This document shows positions 23,947 through 34,850 of a stretch of 64,000 nt of DNA, in pieces; position 1 is the stretch's first letter; every line of letters starts with the position of its first letter. A model generated the notes under the pieces. The model ran no database searches and was not told the origin of the DNA. It saw nothing but the letters and a program-made list of their open reading frames with translations. The stretch covers positions 256,779-320,778 of the forward strand of contig JAJVDF010000258.1 of NCBI GenBank assembly GCA_022410635.1, given 5' to 3'. This stretch comes from Tretioscincus oriximinensis (Eukaryota; Chordata; Lepidosauria; Squamata; Gymnophthalmidae). A program made the translations under genes and the position numbers.

Positions 23947-24020
23947 CTGCTCAAAACAATTAAGGGAACATTTTAACATACACTGTTATGTTAAAGTGTT
24001 CCCTTAATTGTTTTGAGCAG
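23947..24020. mobile_element. Tc1/mariner-like miniature palindrome, copy 1
   Basis: A 74-bp element is flanked by TA. Both ends read CTGCTCAAAACAATTAAGGG inward, and the complementarity extends about 37 bp per arm, so nearly the whole element folds back. The termini resemble those of a widespread Tc1-like family beginning TACTGCTCAAAAAAATAAAG. Confidence 0.85.
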
Positions 24021-24464
24021 TATTCTGGCCACTGTGTTTCCTTTCATAGAGAAGCTGCCAACAAATCAAAAAGCTCCAGGCAGCTTTTTTAATTGGCAAA
24101 AGGGGTCGCCAATCCCTGAACCAATGGGAGGGCTGCCTAGGAGGGGCTACAGTCTCTTTCTCAGTTTCTGTAGAGGTGCCATTTGGTATTGACATTCATC
24201 TTGCAGACTGAGAGAGAGACTGGTAAGTGTCCTTCCAGACGCTTTCCTAACTTTGCCGAGACTACCCCTCCAGTCCCAAACTGCACCAGCTGCTGCTGAT
24301 TTTAATGACAATTCTGTAGACTATGTAAGATAGAAGTAACAAAAAGACCTATTCTATTTAAACAAATGTTAAAAAAGAAGAGTATGAATTAAAGGCAGAC
24401 ATCTGTAATACAATTCAAAATATAATAAACATACATAATAAATATCACCTTTTTTACATTCTAG

Positions 24465-24557
24465 TTTGGTACATATCCAATAGAAGATCTCTTCAGTGAT
24501 TTCCGAGATGGACGAAGACTTCTGGAACTCCTGGAAGGTCTCACTGGCCAAAAGCTT
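24465..24557 (+). CDS. DMD: DMD exon 3 (CH1 domain of dystrophin)
   Basis: This 93-bp exon starts in phase 0 after a pyrimidine-rich tract and TAG acceptor and ends at a GTATGT donor. It encodes 31 residues that align with human dystrophin residues 32-62, part of the first calponin-homology domain. The hallmark run [16 protein letters not shown] is intact. The N-terminal third is more divergent than I would expect: it begins [15 protein letters not shown], where mammalian and avian dystrophin have FGKQHIENLFSDLQD. The length equals human exon 3. The upstream exon 2 is not in the window, so intron 2 is at least 24.4 kb here. The exon is flanked on both sides by self-complementary Tc1-like miniature elements (23947-24020 and 26098-26170). 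Confidence 0.95.
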
Positions 24558-26846
24558 GTATGTATTTGCTATGTTTGTTAAACATCTCATAAAATGAATT
24601 CCTTTGGTCTCATACAAATGCAAAATAATAATAATAAAGATTTTTCATACTACATACCTGTCCACCCAGTATAATAATGATTTATTGAAGAAAATAATAA
24701 ATGTTTTATTTATTTATGTGGTGATCCATGTGCTCAGGAGAAAAATATTTTTGAGCCAACAAAATGGCTTTGAATTTCTCACACTTGATAGATAAGCTTA
24801 TACTGATAGACATTTCATGTGAGCATTGGTCTGGTATACTACTTCAAAATGCTTGGAGATCACTTTCATAAAATTTACCATTGGAGTGGACTATGGTGCC
24901 TATTGACGAAACGTGTTCCAATGTTGCATTCATGTAGATGTAGCATTCAAATGGTGTCCATGCCTTCTGATAGACTTGTTCAAAATGCAGATGCAGTTTG
25001 CTTGCCTTAGGAATTCCAATCCTTTATAGCCTTTCCTTTTCACAAGGCAGTATGGAGATTTTAGCCATAACTGAGAAGACTAAATTAACTTTCATGGCTC
25101 TGTGGGGATTTAAACTGGGTGGTTCTAGGTTCTTAATTATTCCTAATAGATAATCTTTTCTTAGTATTTATTAGTTCTCTTATTCTATTTTTTAAAACAA
25201 TCTTTATTTTTGCATAGTCTTGTGTATGTATATTTTTATTGTAAAGTATTTTGAATTTGCATTGATTAGAAGGGTATGAATTTAGTTAAAGGTTCATGCT
25301 ATTAAAATCACAAATCTGTAACAAAATAACTGTCTCATGAATGCTGATCAGTGCCATAGACTGAATTTGGAATAAGGAGTGCTTTCTTATAAGTGTGTCT
25401 AGTTGAATAGAAATATTCCTAAATACTGAGCAACAAAACATGTCCATGATGCTACCTGTATAGAAATATGGAAAATGCTCCCCCCCCCCACCATACATTT
25501 TCATTCTTANATTTGATTCTACATTTTTTGCAGTTCTCCATTATTCAGCTTATGTAATTTTCCTCTTTCCATCCCACCCGCATCTCTATACCAGACAGGA
25601 GTGGGCTACCAAATCCATGTTAAAAATGTGATTTTCACATTTAAATGAAATGGATTATTATAAAACCATACAAAGATAGAAGGAAAAAATGATGCAAGTT
25701 CTAGGTTTCATTATCCATTTATTTATGTAAACTGGGCAAATTGAAGAGAAAAATATGCATGAAATAAAAGATGTTGAAATATAAAGTGGTTTTGGTTAAT
25801 TGCAGCTGAAGTCCTCTAATTCAGAAGATTTTGATATTTTGTGCTGGATCTTAATATCATGCGTAACTGGTCTAAACTCTCCAAACCAGAATACATCCTA
25901 TCATTCCTGAATTGTTCCCACATAGTAATCATCACAAAAAGTTGTGGTAAAAACAGCTATATGTGAATTTTTCAATTACACTTCACAAACAAGCCAAGGG
26001 TATTTAAATATGTGAGATCTCCAAAAAATGTGAATCTTAACTTCAAGGTCAAACTAGATCTGGTCTATTTGTTCATGAAGTAGAACAATTATATATCCTG
26101 CTCAAAACAATTAAGGGAACACTTTAACATAACAGTGTATATTAAAATGTTCCCTTAATTTTTTGAGCNGTATATATTTGACAGATATTGCTCTTAGGCA
26201 CAATGCCTATGTATGCCATTTTAAAAGCGATACTAGCATTTCTTTGGCCATGGTCCCATTGGACAGATGGAAATGTCAATGGGCTGTCACATTAGCATAT
26301 TGCCACTGGAGCATTGGAGTATGCCATGGCGTATCCTATATATTCCAAAATACATCTATCCACTTTGGTACTGCAGTGGTATACGATACTCAACTAACCC
26401 AACACAGATAGGCAATAGGTTCTGCCCCAACTCTTGCAGAATGTATTAATCCTGCATCCTGCCCCACTTCCTTTTGCTCCTATATGGCAGAATGTGGACA
26501 ATAAGCTTCTATAGTCAGCCATGAGTGGATGAATACCTATTGGTTTGTTTTTTTAACTCTGTTATATGTGTATTTGCCTGTTACCTATACTGAAATTGGC
26601 TGGCCCTATATACTTCCAACAGCAAGATGTTAGAACCCTTCCCCCCATCAAAATATTTTCTTAAATATCTGGATTTGCCAAATAGTTGCATAGCAACATA
26701 CCCTGCTAAAGAGCAAAAGCTGAAATGAAAGTTAGGAGGCAAGGATTGTTATCTGCTTGTTTCATAACAGGAGTCCTCAATAAAAATTGCACATAGATAA
26801 CGTTCAGTGTATCTTTTATGTTGCTAATCGCTGTATGCATTTTCAG
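24558..26846 (+). other. DMD intron 3
   Basis: This 2.3-kb GT-AG intron (GTATGT...TTTCAG) holds one Tc1-like miniature palindrome at 26098-26170 and a short C-run near 25480. Nothing else was identified. Confidence 0.9.
26098..26170. mobile_element. Tc1/mariner-like miniature palindrome, copy 2
   Basis: This is the same 73-74-bp element as 23947-24020 with its short centre in the opposite orientation. A TA follows the right end. One base near the right end is unresolved. Confidence 0.85.
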
Positions 26847-26924
26847 GGGAAAGAAAAGGGCTCCACAAGAGTTCATGCCTTGAACAATGTTAATAAAGCA
26901 CTTCAAGTCCTGCAGAGAAATAAT
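26847..26924 (+). CDS. DMD: DMD exon 4 (CH1 domain of dystrophin)
   Basis: This 78-bp exon lies between a TTTCAG acceptor and a GTAAGT donor, phase 0 at both ends. It encodes 26 residues equivalent to human residues 63-88. The motif KEKGSTRVHALNNVNKAL is identical to dystrophin and is the conserved CH-domain core that leads into actin-binding site 2. The first codon is GGG (Gly), where dystrophin and utrophin have Pro (LPKEKG or LPKERG). No alternative AG nearby restores a proline codon, so the substitution appears real unless it is an assembly error. The same length as human exon 4 supports the boundaries. Confidence 0.96.
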
Positions 26925-26934
26925 GTAAGTAAAG

Positions 26935-27225
26935 ACAAACATATAGACCTGCCCGTGCACTAAGATCTCAAGGAGAAAGTCCTCCCTTTCCAGAGATGCA
27001 AGGAGTAGGGATATATAGAAGGGTCTTTTGTGTGGTGGCTCCCACACTGTGGAACAGCTTCTCTCTAGAGACTCACCAATGACTCTTAATTCCCTCTGTG
27101 TTCTGCCTTCCAGGGAGGATTGGTGTGTGGGAGGGGGAGGATTTTTTATTTCATAATCTTCTGTTACCATCCCTGGGGACCTCTGGTGAAGGGTGAGATA
27201 AATCGTTAAACAAAATACAAATTTT
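26935..27225 (+). mobile_element. Possible L2-like LINE remnant
   Basis: GTGGCTCCCACACTGTGGAAC would encode a VAPTLWN-type motif common near the C-terminus of L2 reverse transcriptases, followed by a noncoding tail. It is heavily decayed. Confidence 0.35.
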
Positions 27226-27992
27226 TATAATGCTTTCAGAGAATGCAAAGTGAGCTTGCTAAACAGATCCCTATTGGTTCTGAATGATATTTTACAGATC
27301 AGTGTGATTTTGTCAGAGGTTGTGTGTCATGTGTATTAATAGACTCTGCTACCTGATAAACAAGAATGGGCAGTGATTTCAACAGGTTCCCATTTTTTGT
27401 GTTTGCTTAGCAGTATGTATTGTAAAGTGCTATTTTGGAGCAATGACAGAAAATACGAGAATGAATGGTAGGGCAAATAGAAATGTCCTTAAATTTGATG
27501 ACTCAAAAAAGATTGGACACATGGATTCTAATTATTTACATAGCTTTAACTATTAGCTGTTTATTTATATAGCTTAATGAGGATGAACTCCAGATTACTG
27601 AGCTTTAGTTTCTGAAAGTATACTGTTATATTTATTCCTANGTTTGTTGGCTTACAGCAAGAATCTATCGTTTTTTGTAAACTTACATGGGAAAAGTTGG
27701 AATAGTGAATCTGGAACTTAGACCTCATCCATATGCTGGGGATGGGGGAGGGAGGGAACTTAAGCCCATGGTGAGGACACTGGTGCTCCCAACCAATCTT
27801 TAATCACTTTAAAACCTTTGGAGAGATATCTTATGGGCCTTTAATGTCAGTTGTGTGTAAATATTACCATATTTCAGCTCCATTTGAGCCATTTCTTAAC
27901 TCTGAATTTACACCCTGTCTAAATAGGCATAATACACAATGTGTTCTATGGGTGATCAGTGGCACTAGTTAGGATAAAATTAACACATGTTA

Positions 27993-28125
27993 GTTTCAGA
28001 GAAATAGCCGTGTTAGTTCAGTAGAAAGTCCAATAAAGGGACTAGAAGTACTTAGAGACTAACAGGAGAAAAGACTAACTTTTCTCCTGTTAGTCTCTAA
28101 GTGCTACTAGCCCCTTTGCTGGACT
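27993..28125. mobile_element. Penelope-like foldback element, copy 2, with 12-bp TSD
   Basis: A 133-bp element begins GTTTCAGAGAAATAGCCGTG. Exact duplications TAACACATGTTA flank it (27981-27992 and 28126-28137). The interior is a hairpin centred near 28076 in which the left and right arms pair through GACTAACAGGAGAAAAG and CTTTTCTCCTGTTAGTC. The hammerhead-like core seen in the other copies is missing from this short version. Confidence 0.8.
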
Positions 28126-28138
28126 TAACACATGTTAT

Positions 28139-29090
28139 TCAGTATATGGTGTGATGATGACAATGATATTTTTTCTCTATTCACCTTATCCACCTCATGC
28201 ATGATTTTATACACGTCAATTAGATCACCTCTCAAACACCATCTTTGCAATACTTTGCAGCCTGACTTCATAAGGAAGGTGCTCCAGTCTTTTGATAATT
28301 CTTGTTGCCCTTTTCTGCACCTGCTCTAGTTCCACATTATCTTTTTGAATTGGACACAGTATTCCAAATGTGGCCTCACTACAGATTTATAAAGAGGCAA
28401 AACAATACTTGCTGACTTATTTTCGATTCCTTTCCTTGATCCCCAACACTGAATTTGCTTTTTTGCTGCTGTTCCACACTGGGCTGACACCTTCATAGAA
28501 TTGTCCACCAACATCCCAAGATCCTTTTCCTGCCCTTTCACAGAAAGCTTGGTATGCATCGGTAGGAATAATGGGGTTCTTTGCCCCAGTGTGCATGACT
28601 TTACACTTGTTTTATGTCGAAGTGTATTTGCCACCCCATTGCCCACTCATCCAATTTCAATTGTTCACTCTGGAGCTCCTTGCAATCACTTTCAGTTTTC
28701 ACTAGCCTGAACAGTTTAGTGTCATCAGCTAACCTGACTACTTCACTATTTACCTTGAGATCCAGATCGTTTATGAATATATTGAAAAGCAGAGGTCCCT
28801 GGAGTACTCCACTTTTCACCTCCTTCCACCCAGAGAACTGTCCATTCAGTACTAGCCAGTTTCCAATCCAGTCCAAGGTCTGTCCTCTTATTCCATGACT
28901 GTGGAGCTTTTGCAGGAGCCTTTGATGAGGAATTTTATCAAAAGCCCTCTGAAAGTCTAGATTGACAACATCAACTGGATCCCCTTTATCTACATATTTA
29001 TTCTCTCAAAGAATTCTAACAAGTTTGTAAGGCATAATTTACCTTTGCAGAAGCCATGCTGAATTTAATTCTGCAACGTCAATTCATCTA
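28139..29090 (-). mobile_element. CR1 LINE fragment, ORF2 reverse transcriptase, antisense
   Basis: On the minus strand, broken frames encode SGVLQGPLLFNIFINDLD, then RLADDTKLF (catalytic A/F-ADD box), KDLGMLVDNSMKVSAQCGTA and PLYKSVVRPHLEYCVQF. It is the same family as 51160-53565 and is truncated at both ends, with frameshifts. Its outer end lies about 30 bp from the exon 5 acceptor. Confidence 0.9.
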
Positions 29091-29121
29091 ATATATTGTT
29101 TTATTTCTTTTGCTTTGATAG

Positions 29122-29214
29122 GTAGACCTGGTGAACATTGGCAGTACAGATATTGTAGATGGAAATCATAAACTTACTCTTGGATTGATCTGGAGTATTA
29201 TTCTCCACTGGCAA
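29122..29214 (+). CDS. DMD: DMD exon 5 (end of CH1, actin-binding site 2)
   Basis: This 93-bp exon encodes 31 residues matching human residues 89-119. It starts [20 protein letters not shown] and continues through LIW.IILHWQ. It covers actin-binding site 2 as described for dystrophin and ends CH1 at the HWQ motif. The acceptor is TTTGATAG and the donor GTGAGT. Ser replaces human Asn in [10 protein letters not shown]; utrophin also has Ser there. The acceptor is close to foreign sequence: an antisense CR1 LINE fragment ends about 30 bp upstream, leaving little more than the branch point and polypyrimidine tract as original intron. Confidence 0.97.
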
Positions 29215-30078
29215 GTGAGTTAGTAATTTGTAGAAATCTTTTTAGGATTCCTTAGATTAGCTCAATTTCGCAATGGTCTGAATTTAAAAAATGTGGAAAT
29301 AATTTAGCAGAGACAAAGCATCATCAATCATTTCCTGCTGCTGTTAGATGGTCATAAAAACAGGTGTTGTGCTTGAAGGTGGCTGGATGGATGTTCAAAG
29401 TTTGGCAGTCAAGATGGCTTAGCTACCTTTGATTTTAATGCATGTTTTTAGTGCCATCTAGCAGTGACAGAGATTTTTTCTGATGTTCTGTTTCTGCAAA
29501 CTGAATTATTTTCACAATTGTCAAGTCAGTTTTCCATCAAATCAAAGTGCAGAGGGTTTTTTCTGATTAAAGCAACAACAACTAAAACCAGTGTTATATT
29601 GCACTATTTGTTCTTGGCTTTCCCTATGGACAGCTTTGAAAACATGAAAAGTGAAAAAGAATTTTGTCTTGTTAATGTGGATAGAGATTCACTATAAGTG
29701 ACAAATGTATAAATTTCATTTTTATTCATAAATTAGATTTCATTACCTATTACATCTGCATATTTCAGTGACTTAAATAAAATTGTAGTTTGATTTGGAG
29801 ATGTTTCTTTTATTCACATTTCATCATTTCTGTGTTCTTAGAAAAAAGCAAAATAATATGATCGTTTCAAATCTTTCATTTTTTGATAAAAAAGTCTATT
29901 TTGCACAATGAGATACATATCATAACCTTAAAGCTAATATTGTTACGGTTCTAATGTTTTAAAAATAATGTGGTTTTTTAAAAAGGTTGGACTATATTAG
30001 ACAAAATCCAAATGAGATGTCTTTGATGACTTTGGCTATGGAGTTAAAACTAATAATATTTGCTTTAATGCATTGTAG
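29215..30078 (+). other. DMD intron 5
   Basis: This 864-bp GT-AG intron has no recognised repeat or gene. It is the shortest intron in the window. Confidence 0.9.
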
Positions 30079-30251
30079 GTCAAAGATGTTATGAAAAACA
30101 TCATGGCTGGACTGCAACAAACAAACAGTGAAAAGATCTTGTTGAGCTGGGTTCGTCAGTCAACACAAAACTACCCACAGGTCAATGTGGTTAATTTTAC
30201 CAGTAGCTGGTCTGATGGCTTAGCATTCAATGCACTAATCCACAGTTACAG
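30079..30251 (+). CDS. DMD: DMD exon 6 (CH1-CH2 linker and start of CH2)
   Basis: This 173-bp exon has the same length as human exon 6, starts in phase 0, and ends with two bases of a split Arg codon (AG|A). It encodes [14 protein letters not shown], then the second CH domain beginning [12 protein letters not shown], then PQVNV.NF..SWSDGLA.NALIHS. It corresponds to human residues 120-176 and includes actin-binding site 3. Changes from human are mild (N to D in VKDV, R to Q in STQNYP, L to F in LAFNAL). The acceptor is TTGTAG. The donor is GTAGGA, weaker than consensus and followed by the long repeat-filled intron 6. Confidence 0.97.
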
Positions 30252-30861
30252 GTAGGAAATTTTTGAAGCATCTAATGAATTGTCACATAAATAGATACAT
30301 ACACTTTAGAATTTCTCTAGTGTAGTTCTGGTGTAGATTATTTGGATGGCTGCACAGGAATCCTTGCAATACTTTTCAGTAAGGATGGTTTTTAAATTGG
30401 TGAATTTATGACTTATTCTACCTATTCAAAAGCTAGTCTGGGCAAAGAACAGTGGAAAGATAGAAGGAAATTATAATGAGATTTCAAGTTTAAAAGCTCA
30501 AAAATAATTATGCATATAGGCTGACAAAAATGACAGCATGTGCCCTTCATTGTACAATAAAAATAATGTTAAAAATGGAGCACTTCAGATAATCATTTTT
30601 CCAGTATAAGTGCACATTAGTATTAAGTTACTTTTTACTGTTATGGAAGATTTCTAGTATTCTAATGTTGAATAGGAAGTTTTAGTTTTCTGTGATGAAT
30701 GCCTCCAGAAGACCAAAATGTATTACAGGATTCTCTTTAGATCATTTCTAGAGTGCAGGAAGAAATGCTTGGGCAATATTGTGCCTCATCTGCTGAGTTT
30801 TTACATTATCAGAACAGTTCAAAAACATTCAAATGTTAGCAAGTACTTCTTCTTCTCCTCC

Positions 30862-30901
30862 TTCATCATCATCATCATCGTTGTCGTCATCATCATCATC
30901 T
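30862..30901 (+). repeat. (CAT)n microsatellite
   Basis: A short CAT/CGT triplet run lies about 140 bp upstream of a tyrosine-recombinase-element derivative. Confidence 0.85.
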
Positions 30902-31039
30902 TGTGTTTGCTCTTTAGGCCCATAGTTTGCCCCATAATGCTTCTAATGACAAATCTGAATGTTCCCTTAGAATGCAATTATGAGTTGGCTTTTGTTTGTT
31001 TTCAGGCAGGTACTTTGTCACTAAAACTCANTGAGCCCT

Positions 31040-31890
31040 GAGACTGGTGAGCGTTGCTGATGGGATGCATGGTCCCGGGTGGTCCATGGCGCATCAGGGA
31101 AGATTTCTGGGCTCTGAGCACCTCAGAGATGCGCCAGTGGAACCGTACATGACGGCGCGGGGTTGGGGACATAGAGGCAGGCCTATAAAAGAGCGCCATG
31201 CCTGTCCCTCGCCACTGTTGCTTGCAGAGAGAAGCAAATTCTCCCACCCACCCCTTCCCTATTGTCATGGCTGGGAAGCGGGTGCGCATCTTGGATGGCC
31301 AACAGTGATGGCTACTAGCTGTGAGGCAGATATCCTCTAGCTATCCCATAGTTATTGAGGGGGCCCTTAAGGGGTTCAAGGTCATGGAGCTTGCCCTAGG
31401 GGAGGGGTTGGAAGCCCTAGGGGAGTTCCACACGGGTTGCCACCCTGATAGCTCCTTTCAACCTCCTTGATTCTCTGGTGGCCATCTTCAGTATGGCTGG
31501 ATGGTGAGCATACAGGGTCAAGGTCTTCAGTGTGGCTGGACTTTGTCCCAAGCGATCTGTCTGCAGCATGGCTGGACAGTGCTCACCTGATTGTTTTAAC
31601 CGATATGCCTTTATGGGCAAAATGGCTAAGGTGCTACTCATGGCGATGAGTGGCAAATTTGTCATCCTAGATGCTGTGCCTCACCCTCCTGGTATATCAG
31701 CCATGGCCTAATTTATTCCACTTTAACTGTATAGCTTGTTATTGAAATATGAAATGAGCAAATTGCATGAATCTTATGACTGATGTTATCTTAATTTGGT
31801 GTTATACTTTCAACAAATGGTGAAAGATATTAGATCAAAGTGTCGTGACCAGATTGTTATCGCCAGCAACATTCCTGAAATATCCCTATC
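31040..31890 (+). mobile_element. Tyrosine-recombinase-element derivative, internally deleted
   Basis: The right part (31259-31890) matches, in opposite orientation, the region 40770-41395 next to the recombinase pseudogene: GGTGCGCATCTTGGATGGCC at one end and a terminal GTGTCGTGAC.TGATTGTT.. GCCAGCAACATT at the other. The left part (31040-31258) has no match beside the recombinase but shares about 60 bp with 33095-33156. It carries a TATA box. In place of coding sequence it has short decayed frames, such as one with MAGKRVRILDGQ. Confidence 0.6.
31183..31191 (+). promoter_or_regulatory. TATA box of a retroelement-like promoter
   Basis: CTATAAAAG lies in a GC-rich stretch about 75 bp before the first ATG of the derivative at 31040-31890. 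It is a plausible element promoter rather than a dystrophin promoter. Confidence 0.4.
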
Positions 31891-32519
31891 CCTTATCTCA
31901 TCAGCCAAAGAAATACAGAAATGATAGTAGTCTGTTAGTAGTTACATTCAAAAGCAATGAAGTGTGCAGGTAGTGTTAGCAAATTCTTTTTGGTTTGATA
32001 ATTCATTTGATGATTATAAAGTTTGCTCTAGGTAGTTGCACACTAGAAAGCAGTACAATAATTCAGAATTATGGACGTGGAGTAGGAACTATTCTACTCC
32101 AACTTCAACTATGACTTCCTATAAAGTAAATAATATATATATATTAAAATTCCCTATCTCATAAATATTTTCAGTGTGTTTTTGAAAGTTTCCAAAAATA
32201 ATGCATTTTATGATATTTATGTTTATAGTTTTAGCTTTGAATTTCTTTTAGTGTAATCAAAAAATGTATTTCAGATTTTTAACCAATAGAGATATTCCTA
32301 TTTGCTTTTATAGTTTCTTTTATATCCTATTTCTTTATGCTTTTTAATCTATCATTAACTATGTAACCTTTTCATTTTGTAAGTTTTTGCCCTTGTTTAA
32401 ACTATATATTTAACAGATGTTTTTAATGTCTTTAATAGATGAAGAAATTTACCTATTCATTTACTGTTGTTTTTAATGATAATTTTGTATCAATTTTTTA
32501 TTATAATCTGGTTCATAGC

Positions 32520-32570
32520 CTTAGACCTTTGGGTTTAGGGCAGGCAAAAATGCAAAAATAAATAAAATGG
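32520..32570 (+). mobile_element. SINE/LINE 3' tail remnant (BovB type)
   Basis: CTTAGACCTTTGGGTTTAGGG followed by AAATAAATAAA resembles the shared tail of Sauria SINEs. Confidence 0.5.
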
Positions 32571-33045
32571 AGTGGCGTAGATATGGTTTTTACTTTTAAT
32601 AATTTGAGTTCTATAGAACCTTTATACGTTGTATGTTTTCAACTGATACAAGAAATATATACAGTAATACTTAGCATACTTACAATTTGTTTCCTATATA
32701 AATATTTAGAAATAAAAGAATTGGAATTGGAGATACCATAAAAAAGAAGTCATAAAATATAATAGTATCATCCAAACTATTTCATAATCAGTAGAGATTA
32801 GTTCCTGACCATTTAGCAACAGTTTTAATGTGTGGTGCTATATTTTAATTTCACAGTAAGGCCTGATTTATTGTTTAGGAATCTGAAGCGACTGTAACCT
32901 TAAGCATAACCTAAAGGAAGAGATATGCTTGAAAAATATGCTAATTGTTTTTAGAAGTCAAAATAATTATTGCCAGTAATTTGGTGCTGCGTTAATGAGA
33001 GAAAAAAGGGATGCTTCTTCTAAAGCACACCAACAAAGGAAAGGA

Positions 33046-33295
<250 letters not shown>

Positions 33296-34129
33296 TTAGA
33301 TGTCTTTATAAATTGTATTCAACAGTAGTAATTGTCTTCAGTAGAATGCACAATAACAACAATAAAGCTGTTAGGAATCCTTTGTGTTTATCATAACATT
33401 TGATTTGTCATGTTCTATTTTTTAGCATTTAGAATATCCTTTCTTAAGACCTGTCACTTACATTGTAAAATTTAGTATTCCGCCATCTGTTATAAACATA
33501 TTTAGCTATAAATTCAAATGACTGCAAGCATCAAATTAATGTTTAAAAGCTGATGTCAATAAGAACATTTCTTGCATGTTTTCTATGAAATGTTGTTTCC
33601 AAACATTGTTTTGGTAAGTGTCATGAATGATAGCCTTTCAGAAATCTTTTGCAGTAAATGCAATAAATATGTAATATTATCACTTCATCATAAGTAGTTT
33701 ATACCTTCTTATAATTACATACCACATATAAATATTTACATTTATAGTGAGAAATTTAAATAGGTTTCAGTACATTCTCAGTTTAGATAGCAGTAAATTT
33801 ATTAATCAGTATAAATCAAAACTAGTGAAATACTTTTTTTAATTTTTTTTCTACTTTCACTTGCTGTGCTGAGAAATTTAGAAGCTATTAAAATTGTCCT
33901 TTCATACGCATCAGTAAAAGAATGTCAGTGGCTATCATGGATCTTTGTATTATGTGGAAATGAAATATTTAGACGCAGTCTTTTTTTGTAAAACTGATAT
34001 TTCATAAAAAAAAACCCAGAAATATAATAACACATACTGACAAAACGGAAATGGGACAATGTCCTAAACACTATATGATCACAGAGCTGAATCACCACTA
34101 CTCAGAAGTGGATACACAGCCTAAGTCTT

Positions 34130-34850
34130 CTTTTTACTTATAGATTCTTCCAAAGCAATTTATCAACAACAATATCAATTTCCATCGGAATCTCTCAAGG
34201 ACCAGTGTTTAGCCCCCTGCTATTCTCATTGTACACTCAATTACTGGGTCGCTTATTAACTAACTGGGACTGTTCTTATCATATGTAGGTAGATGACATC
34301 CAAATTCACAAAGGGTACAAAATATTTGACGCCTTGACCTGGAATTTCATGACCGACAGGCTAACATTGATTTCAAAGTGGATGTCCAGTCACTGACTGA
34401 AGTAAAATATGGAGAAGACAGAGCTCCTGTTTTTCTAACCAGACTGTCTAAAGGCCTTGCTTCCTGGTAATATTGTTCTTGGACTACTTCAACAGCCTCC
34501 TAGCAGGCCTTCCCTATTACTCCTTATTGCCACTCACTTTGATCCAGAATTTCTCAATAAGAGTAGTTTACAATTGCCCTAAACTTGCACAAAGATTTAA
34601 TCTTCGAAGATTGTTATACTGGCTACCCATTTGGGCCAGGACACAATTCAAACAAGGTAACATGGTACATACCAATGAGAGGCCTCAGATCCTTAAATAA
34701 GCAACTTTTATTGGTGCCCCCAACCCAAATAGCAAGGTCAAAACTACAAGCTGTTTAAGATCTAATTCCTCAACTGTGGAATTCTCTTCCACAAGATCTC
34801 AGAGCAGAAGAAAACTTACATTGATTCTGGAAATGCTTAAAAACTTTTTT
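34130..34850 (+). mobile_element. L2-like LINE fragment with decayed reverse transcriptase
   Basis: Frames encode GISQGPVFSPLLFSLY (the G.PQGS.LGP.LF box), then VDDIQ (the YADD box, decayed), then YFNSLLAGLP and LYWLPIWARTQFK, matching L2 ORF2 (YCN.LLAGLP, L.WLPV..R..FK). It ends just before the tyrosine-recombinase-element terminus at 34851. Confidence 0.75.

Larger units (their letters stand above)
1..24464 (+). other. DMD intron 2, 3' portion
   Basis: No exon was recognised. Repeats are listed separately. I see nothing identifiable in these long stretches: 661-4739, 5041-6388, 9021-10150, 12264-16323, 16599-17499, 17663-19503, 20221-22199 and 22336-22987. They are AT-rich unique intron or very old repeats. 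A pair of overlapping open frames at 2933-3316 (both strands) was considered and not accepted. DMD exon 2, whose encoded sequence should include DVQKKTFTKW, was not seen. Confidence 0.85.
26925..29121 (+). other. DMD intron 4
   Basis: This 2.2-kb GT-AG intron holds a possible L2-like remnant at 26935-27225, a 133-bp foldback element with 12-bp target duplications, and an antisense CR1 fragment that takes up most of the last kilobase. The stretch 27226-27992 shows nothing recognisable. Confidence 0.9.

Noticed and set aside
24879..24923. Possible further hammerhead-like motif (CATTGGA ... GACGAAACGTGTTCCAATG)
   Set aside because: A 7-bp helix I and the GACGAAAC signature are present, but the CTGANGA core is missing. 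It may be a very old Penelope-like relic but cannot be supported.
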